64,000 bases of DNA from Siphonodentalium dalli (GCA_032622095.1 CP136065.1:206994151-207058150); one strand, 5' to 3'; positions 11,861-25,600 are shown, numbered from the stretch's first letter. Made by a program: numbers and translations. The notes: a model not told the origin generated them from the letters alone.

Positions 11861-12560
11861 TTATCTATACTAATAAAACTCAATTATGTTTGTTCGTACG
11901 TTTTTGTTTTGTCCGTCTATAGGCAAACAGACGGCTGGACCCACGGGCTGATTATGTGTACATAATGGTAATTTTACCCGGAGAAGCTTATCAGATAATT
12001 CCCGTTGACATAAGGTGTCATAAAAAGACCACCTGCGACTCGGAATGTTAACAAGTTGCTAACAGAACAATCTCTATTCACACCATATAAGTGAACGCTG
12101 TTTATTGTTAATCTACAGAGACCGCACTCAACGTCAAACATCGCCTGGATAGGATAGGATAGGATAATTTATTTACATTATACACATGAATAATACAATG
12201 ACAGTAACATACAAGAAAACTAAGATGCATGCATCAGGTCGGCCGTGAACTATCTACCATAGAATTGTTGTAGCTATCGATTATACATTTTGGAACACCT
12301 GTCTGTATGTATGTGTGTATGCATGAATGCATGTGTGTATGTGATATAGACTCTAACACTGCTCGACTGATCCGACTCGGATTTGGTATTTAACGTGTCA
12401 ACTTGACCTCGCTCATAGGCATGTTTCTGGACCTTGACCGATCCGACTAAAAATGTGTGTGTAGGACTACTTCGATCCCGGGAGCAATATGGACGGGTCC
12501 AATTTCACGTGGGACCATGTTCTCGAACGTGCTGATGTAGGCATGTTTCTGGACTATTTG

Positions 12561-12890
12561 GACGGGTCAAATCTTGATCCCGACCTGACTTTGACACTCA
12601 AAAAGATCAATTCAAGGTCAAATCTGGTAAAACGAAGTATTTCAACGAAATATAATACCTACTGTTACTTTTGTCCCATGAGTGTTACGGGTGGGTCAAA
12701 TTATGACCCTGACCTGATCTTGACATTCAAAATTGTCAATTCAAGGTCAAATCGGGTAAAGCCGGGCGGATTTCGACGGGTACTTTTGTCGTGACTTTTG
12801 TCCGGGGAGTGTTTTGGACGGGTCAAATCGTGACCCGACATGACGTTCACCTTTAAAATGGTCAATTCAAGGTTAAATCGCGCAATTCTC
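12561..12890. repeat. 127-128-bp tandem repeat, three units
   Basis: Units start near 12561, 12689 and 12816, each beginning with GACGGGTCAAAT or a close variant and containing TCAATTCAAGGTCAAATC. Partial units occur at 12489-12560. They generate open frames on both strands (12489-12794 and 12701-12931) that are by-products of the repeat. Confidence 0.8.
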
Positions 12891-13099
12891 CGTAAATCAG
12901 AGGGGAACATCCCGGACGAAGTAGGGTCCACCAGCTACAATTATATATTTCTAGATTTAGTTACAAACTAAATACCTGTATATTGTACAAAGAAATGTTT
13001 GACAAATATATCTGTATCAATATTACCATACGGGTCATTAAAATAGATACGACGAAACAAATTTTGAAGGGTGCATGGTATCAGGTAAATTTTTATATT

Positions 13100-14470
13100 T
13101 CAAATGATGACAGGAATGCGGAAAGTTGAAGTACCTAGGTAATACTGGCTATCCGAATGAAGAGATATACATGTATATAAAAAACAAAATAGAAGATGAC
13201 TGCTGGCGACAATGTTTTCCAAAAAAATTCAAAGCATTCGATAGCTCCCATCTAGTTGTCAGCCCGAAGATCAATATAAAGTGTGGTGACTATCAGATGA
13301 GGGATATGACTGTACAGTTGCTAAACAATTCAGTCACGCAAAAGAGGATCAAACAGTAAGATACCAAATTGCTGCCTGTGGTAATGTTTTTTAACGAAAT
13401 TCGGGAAAATTAGATTACTCTCACCCTGGTTATCCAGAAGATCATTGTGGAATCTGGTGACGATCGGACAAGGGGTGTCGTCTGTAGGATCAACCAAATT
13501 ATTTAGCCATAAAAATAGTAAAATTCAAGATCACCGCTGGCAGTGATGTCTTCACAAGGACAGCTTGAGAACAAAACATGGCTCACATCTAGCGGTGACC
13601 CAAACTATCCACATGAGAAAAAGTTCTCCAATAAAAGCTGGCTGCAGGGTGCGCCAATTGATTCAAATTCGAAATTTAACAGGGTGTACTGCTTGTGGCC
13701 ATGTTTTCCCCGCAAATTTGATAGACTGATGGACAAAACCACTGAATCCGTTGAATCAATATACATGTATACATGGATTAATGTATATGCATTGTTATAC
13801 ACAGTACTGGTATATAAAGGTACTGAAAATAACAATATTACTAGTATACACAAAATAAACCATATATCATGGCTATGGGTTCTAATATCCGAATATGACA
13901 GCTGATAACTTGGTGTGAATTGAAGAGTGGTGGTGTCTCAAGCATATCTAACCCTCCACGTTAGAAACATGCCATTAAATGTCATAAGTATAATCTAGCT
14001 TGAGGACAGAAGTTATCCATAAAACCCCCCTTAATTCAACCAGGTCCTCGCGCGATGTATGGTCGATCACATGATGATCTAGGGGGGATTAGAATTGTTG
14101 TATAAAAACAGCACTGCATGTAAATATAAAATAAAATAGTGCTACATCTTATTACAGATTATTGCCATATATAATCAGTGACTATACAGACAGTCTGACA
14201 AAATAAAGTTTCAGTGACACTCTATCCGAAGAGGGGAATAATTCCATCTGTTACAGTCAATGGAGCAGTTATGAATCTGGAAAGGTGAAATTTCTAAGTA
14301 ATACTAGATATCGACATGACGCGATAACATATAACGTAAATGCAATATGGCCTCTGGCGACCATTTTTTCCTATAAAATTAAAAATATATTTGATAGCTC
14401 CCATCTGATAGATCAATATCAAGATAAATATGAAGTTTAGTGATGATCGGATGAGTGAAGTGGACTAAAC
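13100..14470. repeat. diverged copies of one dispersed repeat
   Basis: Three related blocks, near 13115-13310, 13530-13740 and 14270-14460, share phrases such as GATAGCTCCCATCT and CTGGCGAC followed by TTTTCC. They align with each other only with many gaps. The open frames over them (13126-13359, 13543-13905) are short and unlike any family I recognise. Confidence 0.5.
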
Positions 14471-14480
14471 GGTTTAGTAA

Positions 14481-14800
14481 TGCTTAAAAAGATTTTTACC
14501 TTAATATTTTTATGTTCACTTTATAAACTTCACTGAGTCATCTTTGTCATGTATTGAGTTTGATATCTTTTGTTAACAGTTTATAAATCATGTATGTCTC
14601 ATGTTTGTTATTTTAATTTATGTGTTTATTATCATTAAATAAAGTTGCATTCCTTAAAAAGATTCTTACCTCAATGTTTTTATGTTCACTTTATAAACTC
14701 CACTGAGTCATCTTTGTCATGTATTGAATTTGATATATTTTGTTAACAGTTTATAAATTATGTATGTCTCGTGTTCGTTATTATATTATATACACTTTAT
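14481..14800. repeat. 170-bp tandem duplication
   Basis: Two copies start at about 14483 and 14653; both run through GTTCACTTTATAAAC and GAGTCATCTTTGTCATG and differ at few positions. The first ends in AATAAA followed by AGTTGCATTCC, like a transcript 3' end, so the unit may derive from a 3' UTR or element tail. Confidence 0.8.
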
Positions 14801-15880
14801 AGTGTGTTTCAGAACGAAAACTAAATGAATAAAATCAACAAATTTGTAAATTTAAAAACAATTCAAACGTTGTTGTATTCCATGTCCCAGCCCGGACATA
14901 TACACCAAATTTCAATAATATTCATTGAGAAACAACGGACCAAACGCCATATAACACCCCGTATGCATCTTTTATTCCGAGTTGGCCTTTTATTCCGAGT
15001 TGGCACGCCCGATTGGGGCGAGTTAGCCATGGGGCGAGTACGCCGATTCCGACACCTTTTCTATTTGCAGCAGGTTAAGTTTACGCGTAATTTAATTTAC
15101 AAAGTTCCCCAATTGGTATCGTAAATAGAGCGACCTTATTTGACAGAGAATGCCTCTGTTATTGATTATAAAGTTGCTATACATTAAAAACGACAATTCA
15201 CATGCTCGTTCAAGCGCAGTAGTCTATTTCCCCCATGTTAAAGGACATCCACAAATACTAAATAACGCTAACTTACTGCCGAATGTTTTACACGACAACT
15301 GTTAACATATTTGGGCTGAATTCATCTGACGCGGTATTATTCCTCAAAATAAACAACAAAACCATCGTTACATGGAAATGTAGTTTGGGCTAACATTTAC
15401 ATAAATCCTCCACATCATTATTCCGACACACACGTCAGATGAAAAACTCACATGAAGTAACCGGCCAAATTGGCCGAAATAATAAGATAAATGCTGTATA
15501 TATTGTTGGGGTTAGCCTAGCCGTATCGGGCTCTCTTCCTGCTACCCCCTAAAACAAGTATCACTATAAATAATTGCATAGATGGCTTGTATTTTATCCA
15601 CGCATACGTACAGACTACATGTATTATCGTGTATAAAACTAACTAGAAACTAGTTTTGGGGTATATCACAAACAAGTGTTGGTGTGGTTGTGAGCCAATC
15701 CAGACGAATTGTAAGATACCGCCGTCTTCAGTTAAGTAAATAAGATAGGAATTATCTATATATATCGCTGGAAAGTCTGTTTTGTTGAGTGAGGTGTTGG
15801 GGTATTCAAATTAACAGTATTACATATATGTAATGTGTATATGTATGTTTAGTGTCGAGAACAATTATGATTATGCATCG
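14801..15880. other. no gene recognised; short GGGCGAGTT-type motif cluster
   Basis: Nothing coding is supported. At 14970-15045 there is a GC-rich cluster of phrases like CCGAGTTGGC and GGGGCGAGT, related in wording to 54650-54755. The part next to 15880 is the 3' flank or 3' UTR of the LINE that follows on the minus strand. Confidence 0.35.
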
Positions 15881-15906
15881 AGTATAACAATGAATTTTCA
15901 TATTAT

Positions 15907-17611
15907 TTACAGAGCACAGTCGGGACATCCTTTGTTTTTACAGCGTACATTTTCTTGGTAATTTCTGAGCATTGCTATCTGTAAGCGCTTCTTCAGTGTG
16001 TGCCTGCGTTGGTAAGATGTATAGTCTTTTTCCATGTTGTTCCATGTAGTGGGGAAGCCGTGGTGTGGCAATTTACCTGACCAGTCAGTTCTAGGTAGTT
16101 CTAACAGTACGGGATTTGGGTGTCTTGGTGTTGATTTTGCTCGTTTATTGTACATCATTCCAAAAGACGCAGGCAGGCGGTTATAACACCAGTCATGCGT
16201 GAAAATGGAGGAATTGAGGGTGTGCAAGTCATATATTTTCAAGATATTCTCTCTTTTAAAGAGTGGATCTGTGTGACTCCTATACTTCTTATTGCATATT
16301 ATACGCATTGCTCTTTTTTGTAATATGAATATTTTCTTGACTTCTGGAACATGACTCCATATTTGGATACCATAAACTAAGTGGCTTTGAATCAGTGCAT
16401 ATTACAATGTTTTCAATGCTTTACTTGGGAAATTTTTTTTTACTTTATTGACGCAGTATATTGCATGTGATAATTTGGAGCAGATTATGGATATGTGCTT
16501 TTTGAATGTCAAGTTCTCATCAATGTGGATACCTAGAAATTTTGCCGATGATTCATGTCCAAGATTCCCTATTCGGTTCAATTGAGTGTTATTTAGCTTT
16601 ACTTTCAAAGTATTCCACTTTTGATCATTATTTTGGGGGTGTAAAATCATATAGTTGCTTTTATTAATATTAATTGAGAGTTTAGAACAGCAGCACCAGT
16701 CGGATACATTGGCTAATTCATTGTTGACGTATCTTTGTACTAGTTCACCATCTTTACCGCTTGTGAACAGTGTTGTGTCATCGGCATACGATAAAATGTC
16801 CATTCTTGTAGAATTTACCATATCATTCACGTATATTAAGAAAATAATCGGCCCAAGAATTGAGCCTTGGGGGACCCCACAGGAAGTATTCATAAGGTTA
16901 GAAGTAATCCCACCATATTCAATGTATTGCCTCCGCTCATTCAAATAACTATTGAACCATGACATTGCTACACCCCTGATGCCATAGTGGTTCAGTTTCG
17001 ATATCATTATGTCGTGGTCGATCGTATCGAATGCTTTAGATCAATCAATAAATACAGCTAGGGTGGAATCCCGTGTCGGTTTATCATTATTTTTAACGAG
17101 ATGGTCTAGAAGGTGCATAATCGGGTGAAAAGTTCAGTGATTTGGTCTAAATCCATATTGGTGTTTATACAAGATTTCATGTTCATTTAGAAAATCTACT
17201 AGTCGTTTTTGCATTATTTTTTAAAGTAGTTTAGAGAACGATGGCAGGATACTGATTGGGCGGTAGTTTGTTATTTCCTTTGAGTTATTTATTTTAGGAA
17301 TGGGGACTACTTTTGAAACTTTCATTTTAGTCGGGAATATTCCCTGTTCGAACGATAGATTAAATATATGCTTAAGTGGTGTGGCTATTGTGAAGATACT
17401 CTCTTTCATAAGTGCGGTCGATATGCCGTTGTAATCTTGGCTCATTTTCCCTTTCATAGTATAGAATGTCAATATTATTTCCTGTATCGATGTAGGTTCG
17501 ATTTCGAATGCGTTTATTTGCCTGAGTCTGGAAGATAATCAGTGAAATTTGCATCATTTTCAGTGTGTATGGAGTTGCTGGTGTTTCGACCGATTTTTGA
17601 AAAGTAGTCAT
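15907..17611 (-). pseudogene. LINE reverse transcriptase and C-terminal region, broken frames
   Basis: Recognisable blocks: [15 protein letters not shown] (17472-17221 frame), SKAFDTIDHDIM just after the TGA at 17043, [19 protein letters not shown] and SYADDTTLF with the YADD catalytic box (17007-16402), FLGIHIDENLTF, then a C-terminal frame (16308-15907) ending in CKNKGCPDCAL. Length and order fit a CR1-group RT. At least three frame changes plus one in-frame stop show it is inactive. Confidence 0.88.
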
Positions 17612-18058
17612 TGAATTTTTCAGCTATTATGTTCTGGTCAGATAGCTCTGTATCGTTATCATTAAATGTCTGAGGGTAGTTACATGATTTTTGATTTTTA
17701 TTGATTGCGTTTTTAAGAATTTTCCATGTGTTTTTTATATCATTCTTATTTGTTTTCTAGGCTATGGCAGTAATAATTATTTTTACATTTCCTTATTAGT
17801 TTATTGTATAATTGACGATAATTTAAATAGGCGATATTATTTGTTTCTGAAGGTGCCTTCAGTTTATTAGAGTATAATTCTTGCTTAGTAATAGGGGATT
17901 TGATGAGTCCAGATGTCATCCATGGTTCGCGTTTTATATATTTTTTGGGTAAAGTTCGTGTTACGAGAGGAAAGGCTAGATCATGCGCGTTCATATATAT
18001 GTCTAAAAATAATTCATATGCCTTATCAGGGGAGATACAACCGAGAACTGAGTCGAAT

Positions 18059-18850
18059 TTACATGATTTTAACAAGTTTTGACATGACTTTTTTATGAGG
18101 GGGGTTTATGGGTTTGTATTTGTTTGATTCAGATAGGAATATGCCGAAATGATCGGAGATGTCGCAAGTAATTATCCCTGTTTGGTGACCAGCTTGAACT
18201 TTGTTAGTATAGATGTGATCAATTAGGGTAGCAGAGTGCTCAGTCATTCTTGTCGGTTTCGTTATCATGGGCACGAATCCTCTAGTGAAGACATTGTTTA
18301 TGAAATCGTTAGTTATTTTATGCGTGTCAAAATTTAAGAGGTCGATGTTGAGGTCTCCTATTATGTAAGACTTGGCATTGTTCAATTTTTCTAACATATC
18401 GAATTTCAACATAAATTTGTCCAAGTCGGCCTTTGGTGCTGTGTTCGGTCTATAGATACATCCTACTATATAATTATCGTTCGCTCCTATGTTTATTTCT
18501 ATAAATAATGTTTCGATTACATGTGGTATAAATACTGTCAAATCTGGTCTGGGTCTATATTGGAGATTTTCCTTTATATAAATACCAACACCGCCTCTGG
18601 CATCATCGCCGTCAGGTCGAGATTTGAATTCTAAGGGGTGATATCCTGGAAGTGAAAAATCTGAGGGACTATGCACTTTGAATATTTCTGTTAGGGCTAT
18701 AACATCTAACAAATTTTCTTCTGTTTTCAAGTCACAAAGTAGATTTTTTAGATCTCCATAATTTGCGTTAAGGCTTCTGCAATTTAGGCCGAAGATAGAG
18801 AATTTTATATTATTTGAGAGCATCTGGAATAGCATAATCTCTTTATCCAT
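18059..18850 (-). pseudogene. LINE endonuclease domain (exonuclease-endonuclease-phosphatase fold)
   Basis: The 263-residue open frame carries the expected series: LNCRSLNANYG near residue 22, ALTEIF (catalytic Glu), GGVGIYIKENL, GCIYRPNT, IIGDLNIDLLN (GDxNxD), TLIDHIYTN and ISDHFGIF (SDH). Every catalytic position of the family is present. In an active element this domain nicks target DNA to prime reverse transcription. It is intact here but continues into broken RT frames. The element, not the host, owned the gene. Confidence 0.88.
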
Positions 18851-19120
18851 ACAATATCACGACTCCCATTGCCAGTTCTACGCTGGGTGCTCGGGTGTTG
18901 GATCATAACAATACTTATTCACCATGCAGCAGAAGGGAAGACCACCAATGTGGTGTATAAAAATGTTCTTTGAAATTGAGTAAATGCATGTCAAAACACT
19001 TCAAGTTGTTTCCACTCTTTTTACCCGAGCAACGCTGGGCACCCCAGCTAGTATTGTATACAGTCCAAACGGGTTAAAAAAATGGACGTTGATTTTCTAC
19101 TACATAACTTGTTACCTCAA

Positions 19121-19126
19121 TTTATT
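19121..19126 (-). promoter_or_regulatory. possible polyadenylation signal of P450 gene B
   Basis: AATAAA on the minus strand, about 365 nt past the gene B stop codon. It is the nearest canonical hexamer I could find downstream. It is a motif only, and the position is rather distal. Confidence 0.25.
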
Positions 19127-19489
19127 ACATAACTCGGCAGTTACTACAAAACCCACGTGGAAACTTCGAATAATGCATACAGTGGATGTTAGTTGCATGG
19201 AGGTGTAATAAACACAGAGTCTCAAACGTGTAACAAGCCAGCAATTGACACTCGTGCGATCGCGAAATGATGACACAATCATGAGGCTTCTGGTACTATG
19301 CTTACACCATCGCACACGATCCACAAACTGGCGACAGTAACACACGAGTGCAGGTCTATATAATATGTATATATGAACATCACGTTACACCACGATTACA
19401 TTTGTCGCTAGTTATATCGGTCTCTTTGAAACCATCACAAGATACGAATTCCTTCAAACATAACGTGCGTTGACCTTCCTCGTAGTTGT

Positions 19490-19674
19490 CTACCTTGGTC
19501 TCTTTGACGCCCTGACCAGATAGTGCTTTGGTTTGAGCACAAATCCATCAACCTTGTCCAGCGGCGGCGCGGACGCAGTGGATACCGGGGAGAAAATGTA
19601 TCGCTGAAGCAGAGCTGTTGTGAACAAGAAGATCTCCATCCGGGCTAAAGATTCCCCTGGACATGCCCTTGAAC
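19490..19674 (-). CDS. P450 gene B exon 5 (haem-binding loop, stop)
   Basis: 185 nt: completes Gly430, then [15 protein letters not shown], giving FSIGSRACPG with the thiolate Cys434. It ends ASKRPR and stop TAG (19492-19490). Acceptor ATTTTACAG. No methionine-started frame exposes this exon, so it is easily missed; copy C has the same exon at 59094-59278. Confidence 0.92.
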
Positions 19675-22600
19675 CTGTAAAATATGTTGAATAATAATAG
19701 TAATGTATATCATTTGTAAAGCACTTTGTCCATGCGTCCTAAACGCGCTAGATGTGACAACAGTATGACAAATACTTGGTAGAAATACAGTACTCTCGTA
19801 AATGTTAAGTATGTAGCTGACAATAATCACACTGGGTGGTGTGACTAAACACCGCCCGGACCAGCCCGGCCGCCCCTATGGTGTATATTGACCATTTTAG
19901 TGGAAATATCTGAGCGGGGGGTTCCATGACACCCAGCACATATATTGTCACTAAAATCACCCCTATACACCACAGGGGGACCGTGCTGGTCCGGGCTGGT
20001 CTGGGTGGTGTTTATTCACACCTACAATGTGCTATATATATAGGCACCAGATGAAACTTGGACCGTGTCTACAAGAATCCCGAACGAAATACAACGCGAA
20101 GGGCATCAAAATAATAGAAACTTGGATCGTTCCTACAGGACAACAATAAAATGTATCATTATATTAGGTTGTCATTTTCGCAGTATTTTACTAATCTGCG
20201 TACTTAAATAAAAAGCAAGTGTATGCATGAAACATTTACAATAGTTTAGGTCATGTTTGCTCTGGTATTTGCAAAATGACCGGATAATTCATCTTGAATT
20301 TGGTTAGTTTGCAACAATCAAAAGTGTCATTATTAAAATATTTTTGCAACATTTATGTATCTGAATGCTAAATGCGCATAATGAATTTATCTTCGTTCTT
20401 TGAGATTAGCTAATGACCGAGAAAATGACAACTTTAGAAAAAATTATAGCAAACTGATATTGATATTGGCGATGAATATTATTTTGTAATGAGCTGTACT
20501 GCACTTGACTCACCCCGCATGATCCACATAAAAACATATTACCACTAACACCCCAAAACAGACATGGTTGCAATTTAAAACACATATGTCAAAACAGCCT
20601 GAGAGTTAGTTCACTTGGCTAAATTCCTGGGATAAATACTGAAAATTGACTGACTGAATAGATAGAAATCGCCGACATTGACTTAAGTTAGCATTATTAT
20701 GCACACCTATGACACTTCATGTATACTCTATGTAGCTCTGCACATTTAATACTTATTTGTTTACAACATTTATGTATATGAAATAAAATTGCAGACATAT
20801 ATTTATGCAATTTTATTTCAAACCTCCAGTTCTAAGATATTGACGGACTGAATAAGCTATTGGTTGATTGTTAATTACCAATCGAGAAAGGCATTATTTC
20901 TGTCCGGGCCTCAAGTGTTCCACCTCTAATGAATCGCTCAGGGTCAAATTCTTCCGCGCGATCCCATAAATTCTCTTTCTTCAGATCAGCGTCCAGTCTG
21001 CCCAGGAGAATGCTACCTTTCTTAATGGTGCGTCCTCGGAATTCGCAATCCCGGCATGCAACGTGAGGCGGCGTTACAGGGACATTTGTTGTGTACCGAT
21101 TAACTTCCTCCAGAAACGATTGTGTCAAGATCATTTTTGCTTTGTCCTTGACCGATGGGAGTCGGTCTCCAGATACCACATTGGTCACTTCTGATGCCAT
21201 CCGTTCCTGTATATCCCGATTTCTAATAAGATGCAGGAAGACCCAACTCATAGCCGCCGCCGATGTGTCGGTTCCAGCAAGAACCATTTCTAGGACTAAG
21301 CGAGTAATAATCTTTTCTGGAAACACATAAAAGGTAGATTTATTTTCAGCACGATTGGCCGTGCAAGTGCTGCGTGTGTTAACATGTAAAGCACCATGTT
21401 GAGAAACAACTTGAGCCAAATAAACTGTGCGCCAATTAACACAATTAACGAAATATGAGCAATGAATTAATTAATTACTGGCCTATGTTTAATTTTTTTT
21501 ATCATAATCAGAATATGTCGACAAAGACGTAACCACGAGCGTTCCATTTTAAGAGATGGTCATAAAATGTCCATCGGCACTGCTATGTCGTGACTGGATG
21601 CCTGGGGTCAGACAGACCTGCTCCACATGTGGACCGGGTGTGTCATGCCAGTGGGTCTGGCGATGCGGTATGCAGGGTGGACCGTAGGCTAAACCTGGAA
21701 AGGACGCGTGTGATATGCAGGTATATTAATTAATGTTGTATAAATGCAAAAATATATGCTGTAGCAGACAATAAGCTTCAACTGAATTGAATTAGTCATT
21801 AGACATTTAGTAGGCATGCAGCTGATTGGTAAATAAATGCGTCGTGTTTTTGTTAGAATTTTGGAAAAACAGCCATTTATGTTTTAGTTGTCCTTTCAAT
21901 AAATTGGCCAGATCGCGACATAGTCAGTTTTATCGATGAGGGAAAGAGTGCGTAAATGGTTGAATTTTATGCAAAATCGCTTGTCTGCACGTACAAATCA
22001 CAAACCCACAGCAAACTACATGTCATGTGGCAATTCAGGTTCAAGTCAATACTTCCTATGCGTGCATCACAGAATTCCCCAATCGATATACATCAAACTA
22101 ATGCATATGTAAATTGGATAGGGTAACTCTCTATATGACTTACTTGAATCTGTCAAATCGTTCGACTTCTGTTTGTTCATCCCCGCATGGTGAATGTAAG
22201 CGTAGATTAAATCAGAGAGGTTGTTCTCATCATAGCTCTCCACGTGTTCGTCAACAAACCCTGCGATAAATGCTACAAGCTTTCGAGCGTGCTCCTGAAC
22301 TATTCGAACGCGGAAAGGGTCTCCCGGTATCTTGTTCACAGCCTACAAAATATACAACTATATAGCAATGTTCAAAAATAGTATCACGGATCAATATAGG
22401 CGTAGCATGCAGTGAGCAGGTTCCGACGGTAATGTGTCTCACGTGACGGACGTCGGTGTTACACGTGACTGCCAAAGTTCAGCAGAATTCTTCTCTGTCG
22501 CAAGACAAATATCTGTATGTTAAATTAAACGACTCGTATTCTTGGAGTCTCAAGTTGAACCAACGATCTACATTTTTCGTGCATATCACAATTGGCATAC

Positions 22601-25600
22601 AAATGCATCCAATATTTTATACCGCCCCGTATGACCCCGAGCAGCAAAGGTGCAGCATCCACTGTGATGGGTAAGAATCTCATAACGTGGCACTATGTTT
22701 GCCGTGAGATTCATTCGATGAGGTGGGTGTAGGAGTCCTGGCGGGGTGAAGGAGTCCTTGTGGCACGAATATCACGTGAGACATCGACCTACTTAGCACA
22801 TGGTCCTCTTCGCTCCTACATCGCTTGTAAGTTGACCCAGCTCAATAAGCTAGTTCCGCCTCTCCACGGTGTTTCATAGTAAAAGTTTGTTATATGCTGT
22901 ATTGTATTCTGGTGTATGCATTTGTCCCTGTTTATTCATGTTTGAAAATGATTTTATTGTCTCAAATTTCGTCTTGACGAGTGTTGAATGTTCATTCTAA
23001 TGACGTTCAAGCAAGTCTCTCACTGCGGGGGGGGGGGGGGCTACAAGGAGGCTGCTATAATTATGCATAGGTTAAAAGAGTCACCACTTCAGCTGTGTCA
23101 GTCGTTAGCCCGACCATTATTCGAATGGTAGTATGATATTGTGATATTTCTCACTATTTGTACATCGTATTTTCAGTGGGCAAATTATTTCATTGAACAA
23201 CCTTATCCCCTATAAACCAGACTTTCCCAATACATCTCGAAATATAATCCCGTGTACAATGGGCAGATCATTCATAACAAAGACCTTTGTCAAATATATC
23301 CGCATGATTTAATATTGCGACATTAAGTATACAGTCCCATGCATTTAATACTACCGTGTATAATTACGCTAATCACGCAAATCGAGTTCAATCATGCCCA
23401 TATCATTGTTTGTAACTTGGAAACTCTCACAATCACACGTGGGTGGATAAAAAGCTACGGTAATTTTCGATGGAGGGAATTCGAATTTGGAAGTTGTTGC
23501 TGTCGAACACGTTTACCTGTCGGGATGCATGCTATGTGGTCCTCGGGGTCTTTATATATATATTGTTGATGCTGTTAAATCTGTTGATTCATGTACAAAT
23601 TAAAATGACTAGTTCCCGACTATGATCTGTCTTCTTGAAACCCGGAAATCAGCTCTACTACAGTGGTGGATAATCAGGGCAGTATCCAGTTTATATCTGA
23701 ACGGATACGACAATCCTGGAACGGGAATATCTCAAGAAAGACGTGAGTACAACGCACGATGTTTCTGCAGACTGCATACATTTTTTATCGCCGATCAGCT
23801 TTTACCTTCAACCCAGTGCAGTTCAGTCTTCTCATCGAATCCCCATCAAATTAGCGCAAGTACGCTCCGTGCATGGGTCAGGTCGGGGGACAAAACTGGA
23901 CGGTGCTGGTTAGCAGAAGTCGGGACCTCTGTACAGAGAAAACAAAAAGTCGGCATCTTGGTGACCGCCAGCCTTCTCCGAACGAATAACCACAACGTCT
24001 ACTTCATAATTCGTCAATTCGTGGGTCATTTCGGAGAAGAAATCTGCAATTCGCGGGAGCTGACGCCGGAATATTCTGTATGGAGGACACAAAAACCCGC
24101 CTGTTTGTGGAGGAATTGATGTTCGGAGTTCGAATATGGATGCAGGAAGCAGTGATGGAAAATAGGATACTCTGCATGGATCTCACATATAAGACATTCG
24201 GACTTGTGTTCATGTTCAATCTCCGTACAAATGTTCACACCAATCATGAACGCAACCCTCAGCCTACTGTCGGTGAACGGACTTCCAATCACGCGACCAC
24301 AGTTTGTAGTGATGTCATCAATTCCAACGGACACAAATTGTTTTGTTCTTCATTGATCATATCAAATTTTTTTTGGAGTTACAAATCGCCCAACCGAGCC
24401 TTCACATGTGTAAAAAGTTACATTTTAACAGATTACTCATGGATCCGGAAGCGATTGGAAATCATACAAATTAAATAAAACAGACTTAAATCGTTATAAT
24501 TGTTTGTTTTAGGATGAGGACCGTATTGTGTGGGCCGCACGTAAATAATATCGTTCTGGTTGAGGTCACTCGGAAGGACACGCAATGCTTCACTTAAATT
24601 CAAACTGGTATTGCATGCTGCGGTGTTTAAATTTTCATTTTTCCATCTAAATAAACTTCATGTTAGTGCTTTTTTGACATATCTACAATTCAATGTACAC
24701 CATAGTTCACATCATGCTACAAAAATATTCGTATTTCCTACTACCGGTGCTTCACGAAATTCAACTTTAATATTGCGCAAATTCAAATGCTAATACAACC
24801 AATAATGCTAGCAGATAAGTATATTTACTTTAACAAAAACTGCTATTGGTTCTTGGGATAGGCGAACTACGATTAATGATGGCCTTTACTTCACTATCCT
24901 CTATATTGCATCCCAATATAGTCCCAGTAGAGCCTGATCACTTTACAATATGTGCTGTTATGGGAATCTTATTGCTTTCGTACTGTCTTTTATGGCCCAG
25001 CATTCTTCGGAGTATCGCCATATTCATCATATGCTTTCCCTTCTAAATGGGCTGTGAAGCATTTTCAAACATACAACGACTGAACTATGGTGTTATATCC
25101 GACTTTCAATCGCTTGATGTACACCTTCAATTTAATGTAATTTGTTAGTAGTGCATATTTCATTACATTTTTGCTGGGTAAAATAATTTGCTATTGATTC
25201 GCAAAATTATTCCTTATCTTTATCAATTTTATTCAGATATGCCAGGAGTCATCTCACCCCAGCAAAGAGGTTATATGATATTGGGATATTTCTCACTATT
25301 TGTATATCGTATTTTCAGTGGGCAAATTATTTCATTGAACAAACTTATCCCCTATAAACCAGACTTTCCCAATACATGTCGAAGTATAATCCCGTGTACA
25401 ATGGGCAGATCATTAATAACAAACACCATTGTCAAATATATCCACATGGTTTTATATTGCGACATTAAGTATACAGTCCCATGCATTTAATACTACCGTG
25501 TATAATTACGCTAATCACGCAAATCCAGTTAAATCATGCCTCTATCATTGTTTGTAACTTGGAAACACGTGGATAAAAAGCTACGGTAATTTTCGATAGA

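Larger units (their letters stand above)
15880..18870 (-). mobile_element. almost complete but dead CR1-like LINE (ORF2)
   Basis: Read on the minus strand, the segment gives in order an apurinic endonuclease (18850-18059), a linker (18075-17620), reverse transcriptase fingers, palm and thumb (17611-16402) and a C-terminal domain (16308-15907). This is the layout of CR1/jockey-group ORF2. Frameshifts separate the blocks and a TGA interrupts RT motif A at 17043-17041, so it cannot move by itself. It lies inside the interval bounded by Helitron-like ends (11864-19051). No ORF1 is seen; the 5' end is probably truncated just past 18850. Confidence 0.88.
11864..19051 (+). mobile_element. candidate non-autonomous Helitron (ends only)
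   Basis: The left end starts TCTATACTAATAAAACTC, the form Helitron 5' ends take in many animals, and is preceded by A. The right end has the hairpin CCCGAGCAACGCTGGG (19024-19039) followed, after a few bases, by CTAG and then T, fitting Helitron 3' ends (hairpin plus CTRR, inserted between A and T). No Rep/helicase gene lies between them. The 7.2-kb interval holds tandem repeats and a nested LINE (15880-18870). Each end is a good match on its own; that both belong to one element is inference. Confidence 0.45.

Noticed and set aside
12489-12931. Overlapping frames on both strands
   Set aside because: By-products of the 127-bp tandem repeat.
21091-21330. 79-codon plus-strand frame
   Set aside because: Antisense shadow of P450 gene B exon 4; the same shadow occurs over gene C.
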